DNA of 42,518 bases from Streptomyces sp. ISL-36 (GTDB lineage Bacteria; Actinomycetota; Actinomycetes; Streptomycetales; Streptomycetaceae): NCBI RefSeq assembly GCF_018614205.1, contig NZ_JAGGOS010000112.1:1-42518 (forward strand), read 5' to 3'. The notes under the pieces were generated by a model. It had not been told where the DNA came from, did no database searches, and saw nothing but the letters and a program-made list of their open reading frames with translations. Each line of letters begins with the position of its first letter. Within the stretch, counting starts at the first letter, position 1. Shown in pieces: positions 27,201-36,501 of this stretch. The translations under genes and the position numbers were made by a program.

Positions 27201-27664
27201 GCGTCCGCGCCGCCGCGGATCAGTCCCTCGGCGTTCTGCTGGTACGCCTCCCTCAGCGGCTCGTACGTGATGTGGCCGAGCGTCGGCAGCTTGGTGCCGG
27301 GGCCCATGGAGCCGAGCACCCAGCGGGGGCGGCCGTCGGCGGCCGTGTGGGCGTCGGCGGTGGTACGGGCGATCCGGGCGCCGGCCTCGGACAGCTCGTA
27401 CACCTGGTTCTCGATGCCGTACTCGGCGAGCGCCGCCAGGTTCGCGCCGAAGGTGTTGGTCTCGACGCAGTCCACGCCGACGGCGAAGTAGGCGTCGTGG
27501 ACGGAGGCTACGATGTCCGGCCGCGTCAGGTTCAGGATCTCGTTGCAGCCCTCCAGGTTCTGGAAGTCGTCCATCGACGGGTCGGCGGCCTGGAGCATCG
27601 TGCCCATCGCCCCGTCGGCCACCACGACCCTGGTGGCGAACTCGTCCCGCAGCGACCGCCTCAC
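24206..27664 (-). CDS. metH: Cobalamin-dependent methionine synthase
   Basis: The full-length 1152-residue enzyme remethylates homocysteine to methionine. The homocysteine domain has zinc ligands C224 (GLNCATG) and C290-C291 (GGCCGTTPEH). The pterin domain follows (YLAIGERTNANGSKKF, about 336-351). The cap and B12 domain carry DVHDIGKN with His734 as the axial cobalt ligand. The reactivation domain (EYWHARVREEWG, GCRYSLGYPACPD) is present, so the enzyme looks complete. GTG 27664 has AGGAGG six bases upstream. It sits between adenosine kinase and metF in one operon. Confidence 0.97.
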   Translation of the reverse strand: MRRSLRDEFATRVVVADGAMGTMLQAADPSMDDFQNLEGCNEILNLTRPDIVASVHDAYFAVGVDCVETNTFGANLAALAEYGIENQVYELSEAGARIARTTADAHTAADGRPRWVLGSMGPGTKLPTLGHITYEPLREAYQQNAEGLIRGGADALLIETSQDLLQTKAAVIGARRALEWCGLDLPLIVQVTVETTGTMLLGSEIGAALSALEPLGIDMIGLNCATGPAEMAEHLRYLSRHAGVALSVMPNAGLPVLGKDGAHYPLSPAELADAQERFVREYGPALVGGCCGTTPEHLRAVVDRVRGAAVPARTPVAEPGASSLYSHVPFRQDASYLAIGERTNANGSKKFREAMLEGRWDDCVEMARDQIREGAHLLDLCVDYVGRDGAADMAELAGRFATASTLPIVLDSTEIEVLRAGLEKIGGRAVINSVNYEDGDGPESRFARVTALAREHGAALMALTIDEEGQARTVEAKVAIAERLIADLTGKWGIRESDILIDCLTFTICTGQEESRKDGLHTIEAIRELKRRHPEVQTTLGLSNISFGLNPAARIVLNSVFLDECVKAGLDSAIVHASKILPIARLEPEQVEVALDLIHDRRREGYDPLQRLLELFEGATAKSLKAGRAEELLALPLEERLRARIVDGEKNGLEADLEEALESRPALDIVNDTLLEGMKTVGELFGSGRMQLPFVLQSAEVMKTAVAYLEPHMEKTDDEGKGTIVLATVRGDVHDIGKNLVDIILSNNGYNVVNIGIKQPVSAILEAAEEHRADVIGMSGLLVKSTVIMKENLEELNGRGLAERFPVILGGAALTRAYVEQDLHEIYQGEVRYARDAFEGLRLMDALMGIKRGVRGAVLPELKQRRVPRREAPVLDVREPEPAGRSDVATDHPVPEPPFLGTRVTRGIQLAEYASWLDEGALFKGQWGLKDAGTIESEGRPRLRGLLDRLQTDHLLEAAVVHGYFPCVSKGDDLIVLDEEGGERTRFSFPRQQRGRRLCLADFFRAEDSGEVDVLALQVVTVGSRIGEETARLFAADRYRDYLELHGLSVQLAEALAEYWHARVREEWGIAGASEPAGIEGMLRTEYRGCRYSLGYPACPDLEDRAKIAELLRPERIGVELSEEYQLHPEQSTDAIVVHHPEASYFNAGGRR

Positions 27665-27686
27665 CTCGGCCTCCTCATGACAGCCC

Positions 27687-28670
27687 TCATGACAGTCCCC
27701 CCAGATGAGTCACCAGCGACGCCGTGCACCCGAGCCCGTACGTCGTCCTGATCCGGTCCAGCAGGGGCTCCCGGTGCAGCCGGTACTCCTGCGTCCCCAC
27801 GTAGTCGAGTACGGTCGCGGCCACCGCGCAGCCGAGCTGCGCCGCGCACCGCTCCGGCACGCCCCACGCCGTCCCGGCGAGGAACCCGGCGCGGAAGGCG
27901 TCCCCGACCCCGGTCGGGTCGACGACCCCCGCGACCTCCACCGCCGGCACGGCCAGCGGCTCGCGGCCCTCGCCCCGGATGCGGACACCCGCCGCGCCGT
28001 GGGTGGTGACCCAGGAGCCGACGCGGCGCAGGATCTCCGCCTCCGACCAGCCCGACTTCTCACCCAGCAGGGCCGTCTCGTACTCGTTGGTGAACAGCCA
28101 TCGCGCGCCGTCCACCAGCTCCCGCACCTCGTCCCGGCCGAGCCGCGCGAGCTGCTGCGACGGGTCGGCGGCGAACGGGATCCCGAGCTCGCGGCAGGTG
28201 CGGGTGTGCCGGAGCATGGCCTCGGGGTCGTCCGGGGAGACCAGGACCAGATCCAGCCGCCCGGCCCGGGCGACGACGTCCCGCAGATCGATCGCGCGGG
28301 CCTCCGACATCGCCCCGGCGTAGAAGGTGGCGATCTGGTTCTGCGCCCGGTCGGTGGTACAGACGAACCGGGCGGTGTGGAGCGACTCGCTGACGCGCAC
28401 CGAGTCGGTGTCCACACCGTGGTCCTTCAGCCAGACCCGGTACGGCTCGAAATCGGAGCCGACCGCGCCCACGAGGACCGGCCGCAGTCCGAGCACCCCG
28501 AGCCCGAAGGCGATGTTCGCTGCCACTCCGCCGCGCCTGACCTCCAGGTTGTCGGCGAGGAACGACAGGGAGACCCGGTCCAGCCGGTCCGCGAGCAGCT
28601 GCTCCGTGAACCAGCCGGGGAAGGTCATCAGATGGTCGGTCGCGATGGATCCCGTGACAGCGATACGCAT
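27687..28670 (-). CDS. PfkB-family adenosine kinase
   Basis: A 327-residue ribokinase-type sugar kinase: GSIATDHLMTFPG at the start, RRGGVAANIAFGLGVLG and the catalytic DPTGVGDAFRAGFLAG (Asp of GVGD). Next to ahcY it is best read as an adenosine kinase, removing the adenosine formed by SAH hydrolysis as AMP and pulling that reversible reaction forward. Other nucleoside or sugar substrates cannot be excluded by sequence. It starts four bases past the metK stop. Confidence 0.85.
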   Translation of the reverse strand: MRIAVTGSIATDHLMTFPGWFTEQLLADRLDRVSLSFLADNLEVRRGGVAANIAFGLGVLGLRPVLVGAVGSDFEPYRVWLKDHGVDTDSVRVSESLHTARFVCTTDRAQNQIATFYAGAMSEARAIDLRDVVARAGRLDLVLVSPDDPEAMLRHTRTCRELGIPFAADPSQQLARLGRDEVRELVDGARWLFTNEYETALLGEKSGWSEAEILRRVGSWVTTHGAAGVRIRGEGREPLAVPAVEVAGVVDPTGVGDAFRAGFLAGTAWGVPERCAAQLGCAVAATVLDYVGTQEYRLHREPLLDRIRTTYGLGCTASLVTHLGGLS

Positions 28671-28674
28671 GGCC

Positions 28675-29909
<1,235 letters not shown>

Positions 29910-29913
<4 letters not shown>

Positions 29914-30167
29914 GCCTGGCCCACCTCCGCCCCGGTCTTCGCGAAGAAGTGGGTGTCGATCGCCGCGAGGGTCCGGATGGCGTCGACCTCCAGGGTCTCC
30001 ATCTGGATGGACTGCCCGCTCTCCTGCTCCAGCAGGAAGACGAACTCGACGAAGGACAGCGAGTCGATGAGCCGGTTCTCGATCAGGTCGAGGTCGGGCG
30101 CGATGTCGTCGCGCTCGGGGTGACGGTCGAGGATCCAGCTCTTCACCTGCTGCAGGCCGTCGGCCAT
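29910..30167 (-). CDS. Stand-alone acyl/aminoacyl carrier protein
   Basis: The 85-residue helical carrier has the phosphopantetheine site D35-S36-L37 in NRLIDSLSFVEFVFLLEQE. AAGGAG lies seven bases before ATG 30167. It is flanked by an AcpS-type transferase gene, and the amino acid:[carrier protein] ligase gene lies one gene further upstream, so it is most likely an aminoacyl carrier that holds the substrate during oxidation. A fatty-acid role is less likely. Confidence 0.9.
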
Positions 30168-30181
30168 GGTGGGGCTCCTTG

Positions 30182-30628
30182 TCAATGGTGTACGGAAGGG
30201 GTGGGGGGCGCGACGATGATCGGGGCGGCCACCGCGACCGCGTAGTCCACGTCGTGGCTGATGGACACGGTGATCTCGGTGATGCCGGACGCGGCGGCCA
30301 TCTCGGCGGCCGACCGGTGCAGCTCCACCAGCGGCCAGCCGCCTTCGGAGCGCCGTACGACGATGTCCGGCCAGGGCAGGAACCTGCCCCGGACCCGCAG
30401 GGTCTTGAAGGCCGCCTCCTTGGCCGCGATCCGCCCGCACAGGCTCATCACGTCGAGCCCGGAGGAGGTGCGGCAGTCGGCGAGTTCGCCGGGGGTGAGC
30501 ATCCGCTCGAAGAACGTCTCGCCGTACTCGGCGAGGAGTCGGCGGACACGGTTGACGGACACGATGTCCATGCCGAGGTTCGCCCAGCCCAGGCCGCCCG
30601 CCGGCGGGGCGACGGGTCGGGCCGGCAC
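30182..30628 (-). CDS. AcpS-type holo-carrier protein synthase
   Basis: The 148-residue phosphopantetheinyl transferase of the short AcpS type has GMDIVSVNRVRRL (metal Asp), GRIAAKEAAFKTL (catalytic Glu/Lys block) and ITEITVSISHDVDYAVAVA at the end. A dedicated transferase beside the carrier implies that this carrier needs private activation. The GTG start lies one base after the upstream ligase stop. The first residues (about 18) are not conserved, so a later start is possible. Confidence 0.85.
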   Translation of the reverse strand: MPARPVAPPAGGLGWANLGMDIVSVNRVRRLLAEYGETFFERMLTPGELADCRTSSGLDVMSLCGRIAAKEAAFKTLRVRGRFLPWPDIVVRRSEGGWPLVELHRSAAEMAAASGITEITVSISHDVDYAVAVAAPIIVAPPTPSVHH

Positions 30629-30629
30629 G

Positions 30630-31517
30630 TCAGATCACCGGCCCTGCCGCCACGCTCGCGTCGGCCCGGGTGCGGGCGTTCGCGTCGAGGACCGCCTGCG
30701 TGGCCGCTTCCCAGCTGCCGTGGCGCCGGGTCAGCGCGGACAGCCAGCGCTCCAGGCCGAAGGCGACACAGCTGGTGAAGGCGGGGCCGCCGCTGGAGGT
30801 GAGCGTGATGTCGCAGCGCTCGCCGAAGAAGTTGCGGTGCGTGTTGACCGAGGCGATCGCCAGGTCCTCGTACAGGAACTCGTGCTTCACCGGCGTGAGT
30901 CGCTGCAGCAGCGCCTTGGATCCGCCCTTGTCGAAGAACGGGTCGCAGGCGGCCTCCCTGCGCAGGGGCAGGTCGAGCGCCTCGGCGAAGGCCTGGACGC
31001 GGGCGGTGAAGTCCGTCAGATGGGTCTCGGCGTGCTCCCGCGCCCCGATGGCGACGATCTCGCGCATGCGGAAGCCGAGTTGGCGCCGCATGCCCTCGTA
31101 GTGGGTCTCCTTGCGGAAGCACCAGGAGCAGACGGTCACCAGCGTGTCGTCGGCGACCTGCTGGCCCTGGTGGTCGAGGTAGACGGCGTAGCAGGACGCC
31201 GAGGGCAGTCCGAGCGCGGCGGGTTCGAGCGCGTCGCACGGAAAGCAGCCGGTGTCGGTGCAGAAGGCCGAACTCTCGCGGCGCTCCAGGTCGAGCGGGG
31301 CGGCGACGACGGCCTGGTGGGGGAAGTTGTCGTAGTAGTCGAGCCGGGCGAGGTCGGCGGCCGGCAGCAGCGGGGGCATGGTCATCGGGCGGGCGCCCGC
31401 GGCCACTCCCCAGCTCTCGAAGGTGTCGTCGAGGAGCCGCAGCAGGGCGGTCGCCTCGGGTCCGAGGGAGGGCAGGCCCCTCGTCTCCCCGACGTTCGCG
31501 GGGGTCGTCACGGTCAT
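30630..31517 (-). CDS. Amino acid:[carrier protein] ligase (SerRS-like)
   Basis: This 295-residue class II aaRS homologue lacks the N-terminal tRNA-binding arm of SerRS. Members of this family adenylate small amino acids (glycine, alanine) and load them on a carrier protein, not tRNA. Likely zinc ligands are C109 (SASCYAVYLD), E153 (RMREIVAIG) and C250 (FTSCVAFGLERW). Motif 2 (CFRKETHYEG) and motif 3 (FGLERW) are present. The amino acid, probably Gly or Ala from family precedent, cannot be fixed by eye. The gene is one gene upstream of its presumed carrier. Confidence 0.85.
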   Translation of the reverse strand: MTVTTPANVGETRGLPSLGPEATALLRLLDDTFESWGVAAGARPMTMPPLLPAADLARLDYYDNFPHQAVVAAPLDLERRESSAFCTDTGCFPCDALEPAALGLPSASCYAVYLDHQGQQVADDTLVTVCSWCFRKETHYEGMRRQLGFRMREIVAIGAREHAETHLTDFTARVQAFAEALDLPLRREAACDPFFDKGGSKALLQRLTPVKHEFLYEDLAIASVNTHRNFFGERCDITLTSSGGPAFTSCVAFGLERWLSALTRRHGSWEAATQAVLDANARTRADASVAAGPVI

Positions 31518-31547
31518 GATCTCTTCACCTCTCGGGTGGGAGCGCGC

Positions 31548-32441
31548 TCAGACGACGGGCAGGGTGTCGTCGGAGAAGATCCCGGTCTTCAGGAAGAAGG
31601 CGAGCGGCTTGCGGATCGCCTTGCGCTCGTGGGGGCGGCGGCGCTCGTCGGCGACCAGCGCGTTGCGCAGGGCGAGCGGGTCGGCGATGCCGGCGTCGCG
31701 GTAGACGTGCGGGTTGTAGAGGGAGTTGACGCTGTAGACGACGTACCGCTTGAGGTACTCCTCCACCTCGGCGACCCGCTCGGCGGGGACGGCCTCCCGC
31801 ATCCGGGTGAAGAGCAGCGAGACGAGTTCGCGGCCGAACGCGATGTGGCGGGACTCGTCCTGGTGGTGGATGCGGTTGACCTCGCGGATGGTGTGGCACA
31901 GGGAGTCGTCCTGGGCCATCCGCATGTTGTAGTGGTCGACGAGCTCCTCGAAGAAGAGGATGCGGGCGAAGACGAGGAAGTTCTCGACCTCCGGCTCCCA
32001 GGCGGAGTCGGCGCGCATCGCGGTGGAGCCGTAGATCTTGTTGCCGTAGCGGCGGCAGAACTCGGCGAAGAACCACATGTGTTCGTTCTCTTCACCGATG
32101 AAGTGGTGGAAGAAGTCCGAGGGGACCTCGAAGCCGGGCATGTGGATACGGCCGACGACCTCGATGAGCAGTTCGCGGATGCCGTGCACATTGAGGCTGT
32201 AGAAGTTGACGCTCTCCCACTTGGAGAGGCGCTGAATGGTTTCCTCGCCGAGCTCGTCGTAGTACGGGGTGCCGTACACGGTGAGCAGTTCGGGGGTCAT
32301 CCAGAGCTGCTTCTCCTCCAGCTGCTCGGGCCAGTCGAACTGCTGGTACGGGTTGTAGTACTCCTCGATCGAGCGGGAGCTGAGCCGCTCCAGGACCTCC
32401 AGGAAGCGGTCGCTGACGGGCAGGGGGGCGGTGACGCCCAT
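31548..32441 (-). CDS. AurF-like ferritin-fold diiron oxygenase
   Basis: The 297-residue four-helix enzyme has paired metal motifs like AurF/CmlI N-oxygenases: E118-N-E-H121 (GEENEHMWFF), E165-E166 (FFEELVDHYN), then H192/H193 and E196-S-R-H199 (IHHQDESRHIAFG). These families oxidise amines to hydroxylamine or nitro groups. Other members hydroxylate or desaturate. Its place beside an aminoacyl-carrier module suggests oxidation of the carrier-bound amino acid. AAGGAG precedes ATG 32441. The 197-base gap upstream (32442-32638) holds a small GGTCCC hairpin and no gene. Confidence 0.85.
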   Translation of the reverse strand: MGVTAPLPVSDRFLEVLERLSSRSIEEYYNPYQQFDWPEQLEEKQLWMTPELLTVYGTPYYDELGEETIQRLSKWESVNFYSLNVHGIRELLIEVVGRIHMPGFEVPSDFFHHFIGEENEHMWFFAEFCRRYGNKIYGSTAMRADSAWEPEVENFLVFARILFFEELVDHYNMRMAQDDSLCHTIREVNRIHHQDESRHIAFGRELVSLLFTRMREAVPAERVAEVEEYLKRYVVYSVNSLYNPHVYRDAGIADPLALRNALVADERRRPHERKAIRKPLAFFLKTGIFSDDTLPVV

Positions 32442-32638
32442 GGTGGACTCCTTTTCTCTTGAGGCTCGGTTCGCCTCCGGGCGCCTCTTGCGTGTGTCGA
32501 CGGTCGATCGTGCTCGGTCCCTCGTTCCTCGGGACCTGTGCGCGTTCTCCCTTTCGACACCCGCGGCGCCCTTCGGCTCACTCGCCCTCGGGCGCACGGG
32601 GTGGAGGTGAGGGCCTCGGGGTGCGGGGACCCGGGCGC

Positions 32639-33682
32639 TCAGGGCCGGACTTCGTAGACCGCGTTGACCGGGGTCTCGGTGGCGCGACGCCAGCGGGTGA
32701 AGCCGGCCTCCTCGGCGATGGCGCGGAAGGCCTTCTCGCCCGAGTGGTTGCCGAGCGCGTGCGGTCCGCGCTGGGCGACCGCGACGGGCAGGCACATCAC
32801 GGCCGACAGGGCCATGAACATCCGGGCGGCCGGGGTGTTGGTGTCGATGTCGGCGGGCGACACGTTCGACTCGACGAGCATCCAGGTGCCGTCCGCGTCC
32901 AGGGACTTGTGGACGTGCTGGGCGGCGGCGACCGGGTCGCCCATGTCGTGCAGGGCGTTGAAGAAGGTGACCAGGTCGTAGCCGGTGCCGGGGTAGTCGT
33001 CGGCCGAGGCGACCTCGAAGACGACCCGGTCGGACAGGCCGGCGTCCTCGGCGAGCTGCCGGGCGATGGCGATGGCCTCTTCGGAGTAGTCGAAGCCGTG
33101 CACGGTGGCCTGCGGGAACGCCCGGGCGATCAGCAGCGTGGTGTGGCCGACGCCGCAGCCGACGTCGGCGACGGTGCCGCCGGCGGCGAGCTTGTCGGTG
33201 ACCTCGTGCAGGGCGGGCAGCCAGTCCGGGACGAGCTTGTGCTCGTAGGTCGGCTGGAAGAAGGAGCCCATGCCGGTGTCCAGGGCCGCGTCGTGCTCGG
33301 CCCAGCCGACGCCGTCCCCGGTGCGGTACGCGTCGACGAGCAGGTCCTCGGTGGCGTACAGCGCCTTGAGCGCGGTGAAGAACCCGGCGGCGAAGGTGAC
33401 GGACTTCGGATCGGCGAGGACCTCGACGTGGTCGGCCGGGAGCGTGTACGTGGCGGCGCTCGGGTGGCGCTCGACGTAGCCGGCGGAGAGCTGGGCGTGC
33501 AGCCACTCCTCGATGTACCGCTCGTTCGTGCCGGTCTTCTCGGCGAGCCGGGCGGCGGTCAGCGGGCCGTGCTCGGCGAGGCACTTGTAGAGGCCGAGCC
33601 GCTCGCCGAGGGCGACGGTCAGCCCGCGGACGGCCGCGCCGGCGTCGGTGATGACCTTCTGGTGGAAGTCGTGGGCGCTCAT
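32639..33682 (-). CDS. SAM methyltransferase with N-terminal winged helix
   Basis: The 347-residue protein has an N-terminal winged-helix-like dimerisation domain (LTAARLAEKTGTNERYIEEWLHAQLSAGYVE), as in the Rv2258c-type family. The SAM motif VADVGCGVGHTTLLIA follows near residue 170, with FDYSEEAIAIA and TFFNALHDMGDP. It probably methylates a small molecule, as N- or O-methyltransferase. It is in operon B beside its SAM supply. GAGGAG lies upstream of the ATG. Confidence 0.88.
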   Translation of the reverse strand: MSAHDFHQKVITDAGAAVRGLTVALGERLGLYKCLAEHGPLTAARLAEKTGTNERYIEEWLHAQLSAGYVERHPSAATYTLPADHVEVLADPKSVTFAAGFFTALKALYATEDLLVDAYRTGDGVGWAEHDAALDTGMGSFFQPTYEHKLVPDWLPALHEVTDKLAAGGTVADVGCGVGHTTLLIARAFPQATVHGFDYSEEAIAIARQLAEDAGLSDRVVFEVASADDYPGTGYDLVTFFNALHDMGDPVAAAQHVHKSLDADGTWMLVESNVSPADIDTNTPAARMFMALSAVMCLPVAVAQRGPHALGNHSGEKAFRAIAEEAGFTRWRRATETPVNAVYEVRP

Positions 33683-33746
33683 GCGGGTTTCTCCTCACGG
33701 GTCGGGGGGCCGGTCACGCCTCGGGGGCCGGCCCCACGGGCGGGAC

Positions 33747-34598
33747 TCACGCGGCGACGCCCGTGCCGGCGCCGGACGGACCCGGCAGGTCGCAGGTGAA
33801 CAGGAAGGACCTCGGTACGCGCGGCACGCTGCGCGGCGGGACCGGGTAGGGCCAGCGGTCGAAGTCGGCGCCGTCCTCACCGGGCTGCTTGACCTCGCGT
33901 ACGTCCCAGCCGCAGGCGGCGAGCAGCGCCTCGGGCTCCTCGGTGCCGAAGAGCCACGGGTTGCCGTCCTCGCGCAGCGCGTTGAGGAAGGGGCGGGAGA
34001 GCGGGTTCTCCAGGGCGGCCCTGGAGATGACGTCGCCGAGCAGCACGGAGCCGGGAGCGGCGTGCGCGGAGAGCGTCGAGATGAGGGTCCGTACGGCGTC
34101 CTCGGGCAGGAAGAACAGCAGCCCCTCGACCACCCACAGGACGGGCTCCTCGCTGCGCCAGCCGGCCTCCTTCAGGGGGCCGGTCCAGTCCTGGGTGAGG
34201 TCGACCGGGACGGTGACCCTGGTGCGGCCGGCCGGCGCGGGCTCGTCGCTGAGCATCTTCGCCTTGGCCTCCAGGAGCGCCGGGCGGTCGAGCTCGTAGA
34301 CGGTGACGCCGTCGGGCCAGGGCAGACGGAAGAAGCGGGTGTCCATGCCGGCGGCGAGGAAGACGACCTGGCGTATGCCCCGCTCCTCCACCGCCTTGAC
34401 GATGGCCCGGTCCAGGTAGGTGGTGCGGATGGCGAGGAACGGCACGGTGCCGGCCCCGGCGTAGCGCTCGAGCAGCTCGAAGCCGATCCGGTCGGCGACG
34501 GTGCGCGCGTAGGGATCGGCGAACAGCCGGTCCTCGCGCTCGGTCTCCAGGGCGCGCGCGGCGGCGGTCCACTGGGCGGTGCGGGATACGGCCTCCAC
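33747..34598 (-). CDS. SAM methyltransferase of the TcmP/PPM1-PPM2 type
   Basis: The 283-residue protein starts SRTAQWTAAARALETEREDRLFADPYA, with VVFLAAGMDTRFFRLPW as its SAM loop and YELDRPALLEAK as the acidic element. This family methylates carboxylates or hydroxyls and is common in actinomycete clusters. The GTG start at 34598 is close to the MaoC stop (34646). A longer frame would overlap MaoC. It is the second methyltransferase of operon B. Carboxyl methyl ester formation is possible. Confidence 0.88.
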   Translation of the reverse strand: MEAVSRTAQWTAAARALETEREDRLFADPYARTVADRIGFELLERYAGAGTVPFLAIRTTYLDRAIVKAVEERGIRQVVFLAAGMDTRFFRLPWPDGVTVYELDRPALLEAKAKMLSDEPAPAGRTRVTVPVDLTQDWTGPLKEAGWRSEEPVLWVVEGLLFFLPEDAVRTLISTLSAHAAPGSVLLGDVISRAALENPLSRPFLNALREDGNPWLFGTEEPEALLAACGWDVREVKQPGEDGADFDRWPYPVPPRSVPRVPRSFLFTCDLPGPSGAGTGVAA

Positions 34599-34645
34599 AG
34601 GAGGTCCCCCTTCACTTGGTGTGGGAAGAATGCGGACGGCCGTGC

Positions 34646-35161
34646 TCAGGCCATGACCCGTGCACAGGCGACGGGGTCCTCGGCCGCGGGCATCGACGAC
34701 AGATGCTCGGCCTCGGATCCGGCAGGACGGCGTCGGAAGATGCTGTGCAGGATCATGCTGAACACGGCCGTCCCGTCGGCGGCCACGAGCGTGCACCGCG
34801 GTTTGACGGTGCCGGTGGCGGGATTGAACGGCGACGGGGTGGCGCCGAGGATCTCCACGCGGGCGGTGAGGACGTCCCCCGGCCGCACGGGCCGCAGATA
34901 GCGGACCTCGTCGATGCCGGGCGAGCCCATGCAGACGCTGTAGGCGAGCAGTCCGTCCACGTAGCGCCGCATGAACATCGCCTGCGTGTGGAAGCCGCTG
35001 GCGATCAGTCCGCCGAACGGCGAACGCGCGGCGAGTTCCTGGTCGGTGTGGAAGGGCTGCGGATCGAAGCGCCTGCCGAACTCCAGCACCTCCTCCGTCG
35101 TGACGGTGACGGTGCCCAGCTCATGGACGTCGCCGGGCCGGAAGTCCTCGAAGTAGCGCAT
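34646..35161 (-). CDS. MaoC-like (R)-hydratase/dehydratase
   Basis: The 171-residue single hot-dog protein has catalytic D33 and H38 in RRFDPQPFHTDQELA, with the SPFGGLIASGFHT loop. MaoC members hydrate or dehydrate acyl-CoA or acyl-carrier thioesters. First gene of operon B after a consensus-like promoter, with AAGGGGGG before ATG 35161. On a carrier-bound intermediate it could remove water or shift a double bond. No ketosynthase is nearby, so fatty acid elongation is unlikely. Confidence 0.85.
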   Translation of the reverse strand: MRYFEDFRPGDVHELGTVTVTTEEVLEFGRRFDPQPFHTDQELAARSPFGGLIASGFHTQAMFMRRYVDGLLAYSVCMGSPGIDEVRYLRPVRPGDVLTARVEILGATPSPFNPATGTVKPRCTLVAADGTAVFSMILHSIFRRRPAGSEAEHLSSMPAAEDPVACARVMA

Positions 35162-35186
35162 CGCGCGCCCCCCTTGACCTAGGAGT

Positions 35187-35222
35187 GGTCGTTTCCTGGC
35201 ATCACCCAATCTACGAACGACC
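35187..35222. promoter_or_regulatory. GGTCGTT/AACGACC inverted repeat over the operon B promoter
   Basis: GGTCGTT at 35187-35193 and AACGACC at 35216-35222 are perfect 7-base arms 22 bases apart, flanking and reaching into the -10 to -35 spacer. The placement suits a repressor operator. The regulator is unknown. Confidence 0.5.
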
Positions 35223-35237
35223 CATTTATTTTGTCAA
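35208..35237 (-). promoter_or_regulatory. Near-consensus sigma-70-type promoter for operon B
   Basis: Read on the minus strand: TTGACA (35237-35232), an 18-base spacer, TAGATT (35213-35208). The start codon of MaoC is about 40 bases past the expected start point. This is an AT-rich island in GC-rich DNA and is the strongest promoter I can see in the window. Confidence 0.8.
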
Positions 35238-35250
35238 CCCAAAAGAAGCC

Positions 35251-36420
35251 TCATGCGAGGGCCTGTTCGATGTCGTCCCACAGGTCCTCGACCCCCTCGA
35301 TGCCGACCGACATCCGCACCAGGCCCCCGGCTATGCCGGCCGCCTCCAGCGCGGCGGCGTCCAGTTCACGGTGGGAGGTGGACGCGGGGTGGGTCACCAG
35401 CGTCTCGACCCCGCCGAGCGAGAGGGCGAGCTGCGCGACCCGTACGCGCTCGATGAAGGCCCGTCCCGCCTCCCGGCCGCCCGCCAGCTCGAAGGAGAGC
35501 AGCCCGCCGCCGCCGGAGAGCACCTTGCGCGCGGTGGCGTACGAGGGGTGGTCCGCGAGCCACGGGTAGTGGACAGCCGCCACGTCGGGGTGGGCCGCGA
35601 GCCGTTCGGCGAGGACGGCCGCGTTGGCGCAGTGCTCCCGCATCCGCAGCGGCAGCGTCGCCACCCCGCGCAGGGTCAGCCAAGCGGCGAACGGGTCGGC
35701 GCAGGCGCCCAGTTCGACCGTCCGGGGCCACACCGCACGCCGCAGCTCGTCGTCGGCGAAGACCGCCGCGCCCCCCAGGACGTCGGAGTGCCCGGCGAGG
35801 TACTTGGTGGTGGAGTGCACGACGATGTCGGCGCCCAGCTCCAGGGGGCGGCACAGCACGGGTGAGGCGAGCGAGTTGTCGACGACGGACCGGACGCCCA
35901 TCCGGCGGGCCGCGGCCAACAGACCGGGCAGATCCGGCACCTGGCCGGTGGGGTTGGCGATGGTCTCCAGGACCATGAGGCGGGTACGGGGGCTTTGCGC
36001 GGCCTCCTCGAACGCGGCCGGGTCGTCACCGGAGACGTACACCACCTGGATCCCGTACCGCTCGGACAGGTCGGAGAGGACCGCGTACGTCCCGCCGTAC
36101 AGACACCGCTGCGCCACCACCCGGTCGCCGGGCCGCAGCAGGGCGAGCAGGACACCGCTGATCGCCCCCATGCCGGACGCGAACGCGAGGGCCGACGCCC
36201 CGCCCTCCAGGCCGGCGAGGGTCTTCTCCAGCGCCCGTACGGTGGGATTGCCGCGCCTGCTGTACGCGTACGGGCCGTCCGGCCCCGCCATCGCCCCGGC
36301 GAGCCCGTCGGCGGAGTCGAAGGCGAAGGCCGAGGACTGCACGAGCGGGACGGAGAGGGGGCGACTGCCGGGCGGGGAGGGCTCGTTGACGACGTGCACG
36401 GCGCGCGTGCTGATGTCCAT
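35251..36420 (-). CDS. Cystathionine lyase/synthase-family PLP enzyme
   Basis: The 389-residue Cys/Met-metabolism enzyme has SRRGNPTVRALE, ASGMGAISGVL, ETIANPTGQV, VDNSLASP and the PLP lysine K206 in HSTTKYLAGHSD. The active-site Cys of methionine gamma-lyase (CLYGCT) is Gly110 here (CLYGGTYAVL), so cystathionine gamma-lyase, beta-lyase or gamma-synthase activity is more likely. Placed just upstream of operon B, it may feed or drain homocysteine in the methyl cycle, or release sulfur for the product. GGAG precedes the ATG. Confidence 0.87.
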   Translation of the reverse strand: MDISTRAVHVVNEPSPPGSRPLSVPLVQSSAFAFDSADGLAGAMAGPDGPYAYSRRGNPTVRALEKTLAGLEGGASALAFASGMGAISGVLLALLRPGDRVVAQRCLYGGTYAVLSDLSERYGIQVVYVSGDDPAAFEEAAQSPRTRLMVLETIANPTGQVPDLPGLLAAARRMGVRSVVDNSLASPVLCRPLELGADIVVHSTTKYLAGHSDVLGGAAVFADDELRRAVWPRTVELGACADPFAAWLTLRGVATLPLRMREHCANAAVLAERLAAHPDVAAVHYPWLADHPSYATARKVLSGGGGLLSFELAGGREAGRAFIERVRVAQLALSLGGVETLVTHPASTSHRELDAAALEAAGIAGGLVRMSVGIEGVEDLWDDIEQALA

Positions 36421-36449
36421 CTCTCTTCTCCTTCACGGGAACGGAAAAA

Positions 36450-36488
36450 GGGGTCGCCCGATGTCCGGGGCGGACATCGGGCGACCCC
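36450..36488 (-). terminator. Strong intrinsic terminator after the DHA2 exporter
   Basis: GGGGTCGCCCGATGTCC and its perfect complement form a 17-bp stem with a 5-base loop. On the minus strand CCTTTTTCC follows, giving a U-run. It ends the exporter transcript just before the cystathionine lyase-family gene, which then needs its own promoter or read-through. Confidence 0.92.
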
Positions 36489-36501
36489 TGGGCGGGGCGT
36501 T

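Noticed and set aside
24245..27751. An 1168-codon plus-strand frame
   Set aside because: It is antisense to metH, with composition typical of GC-rich frame shadows. It has no start site or recognisable domain.
35251..36420. Methionine gamma-lyase
   Set aside because: The catalytic Cys typical of that enzyme is Gly110 here, so the broader family name is used.
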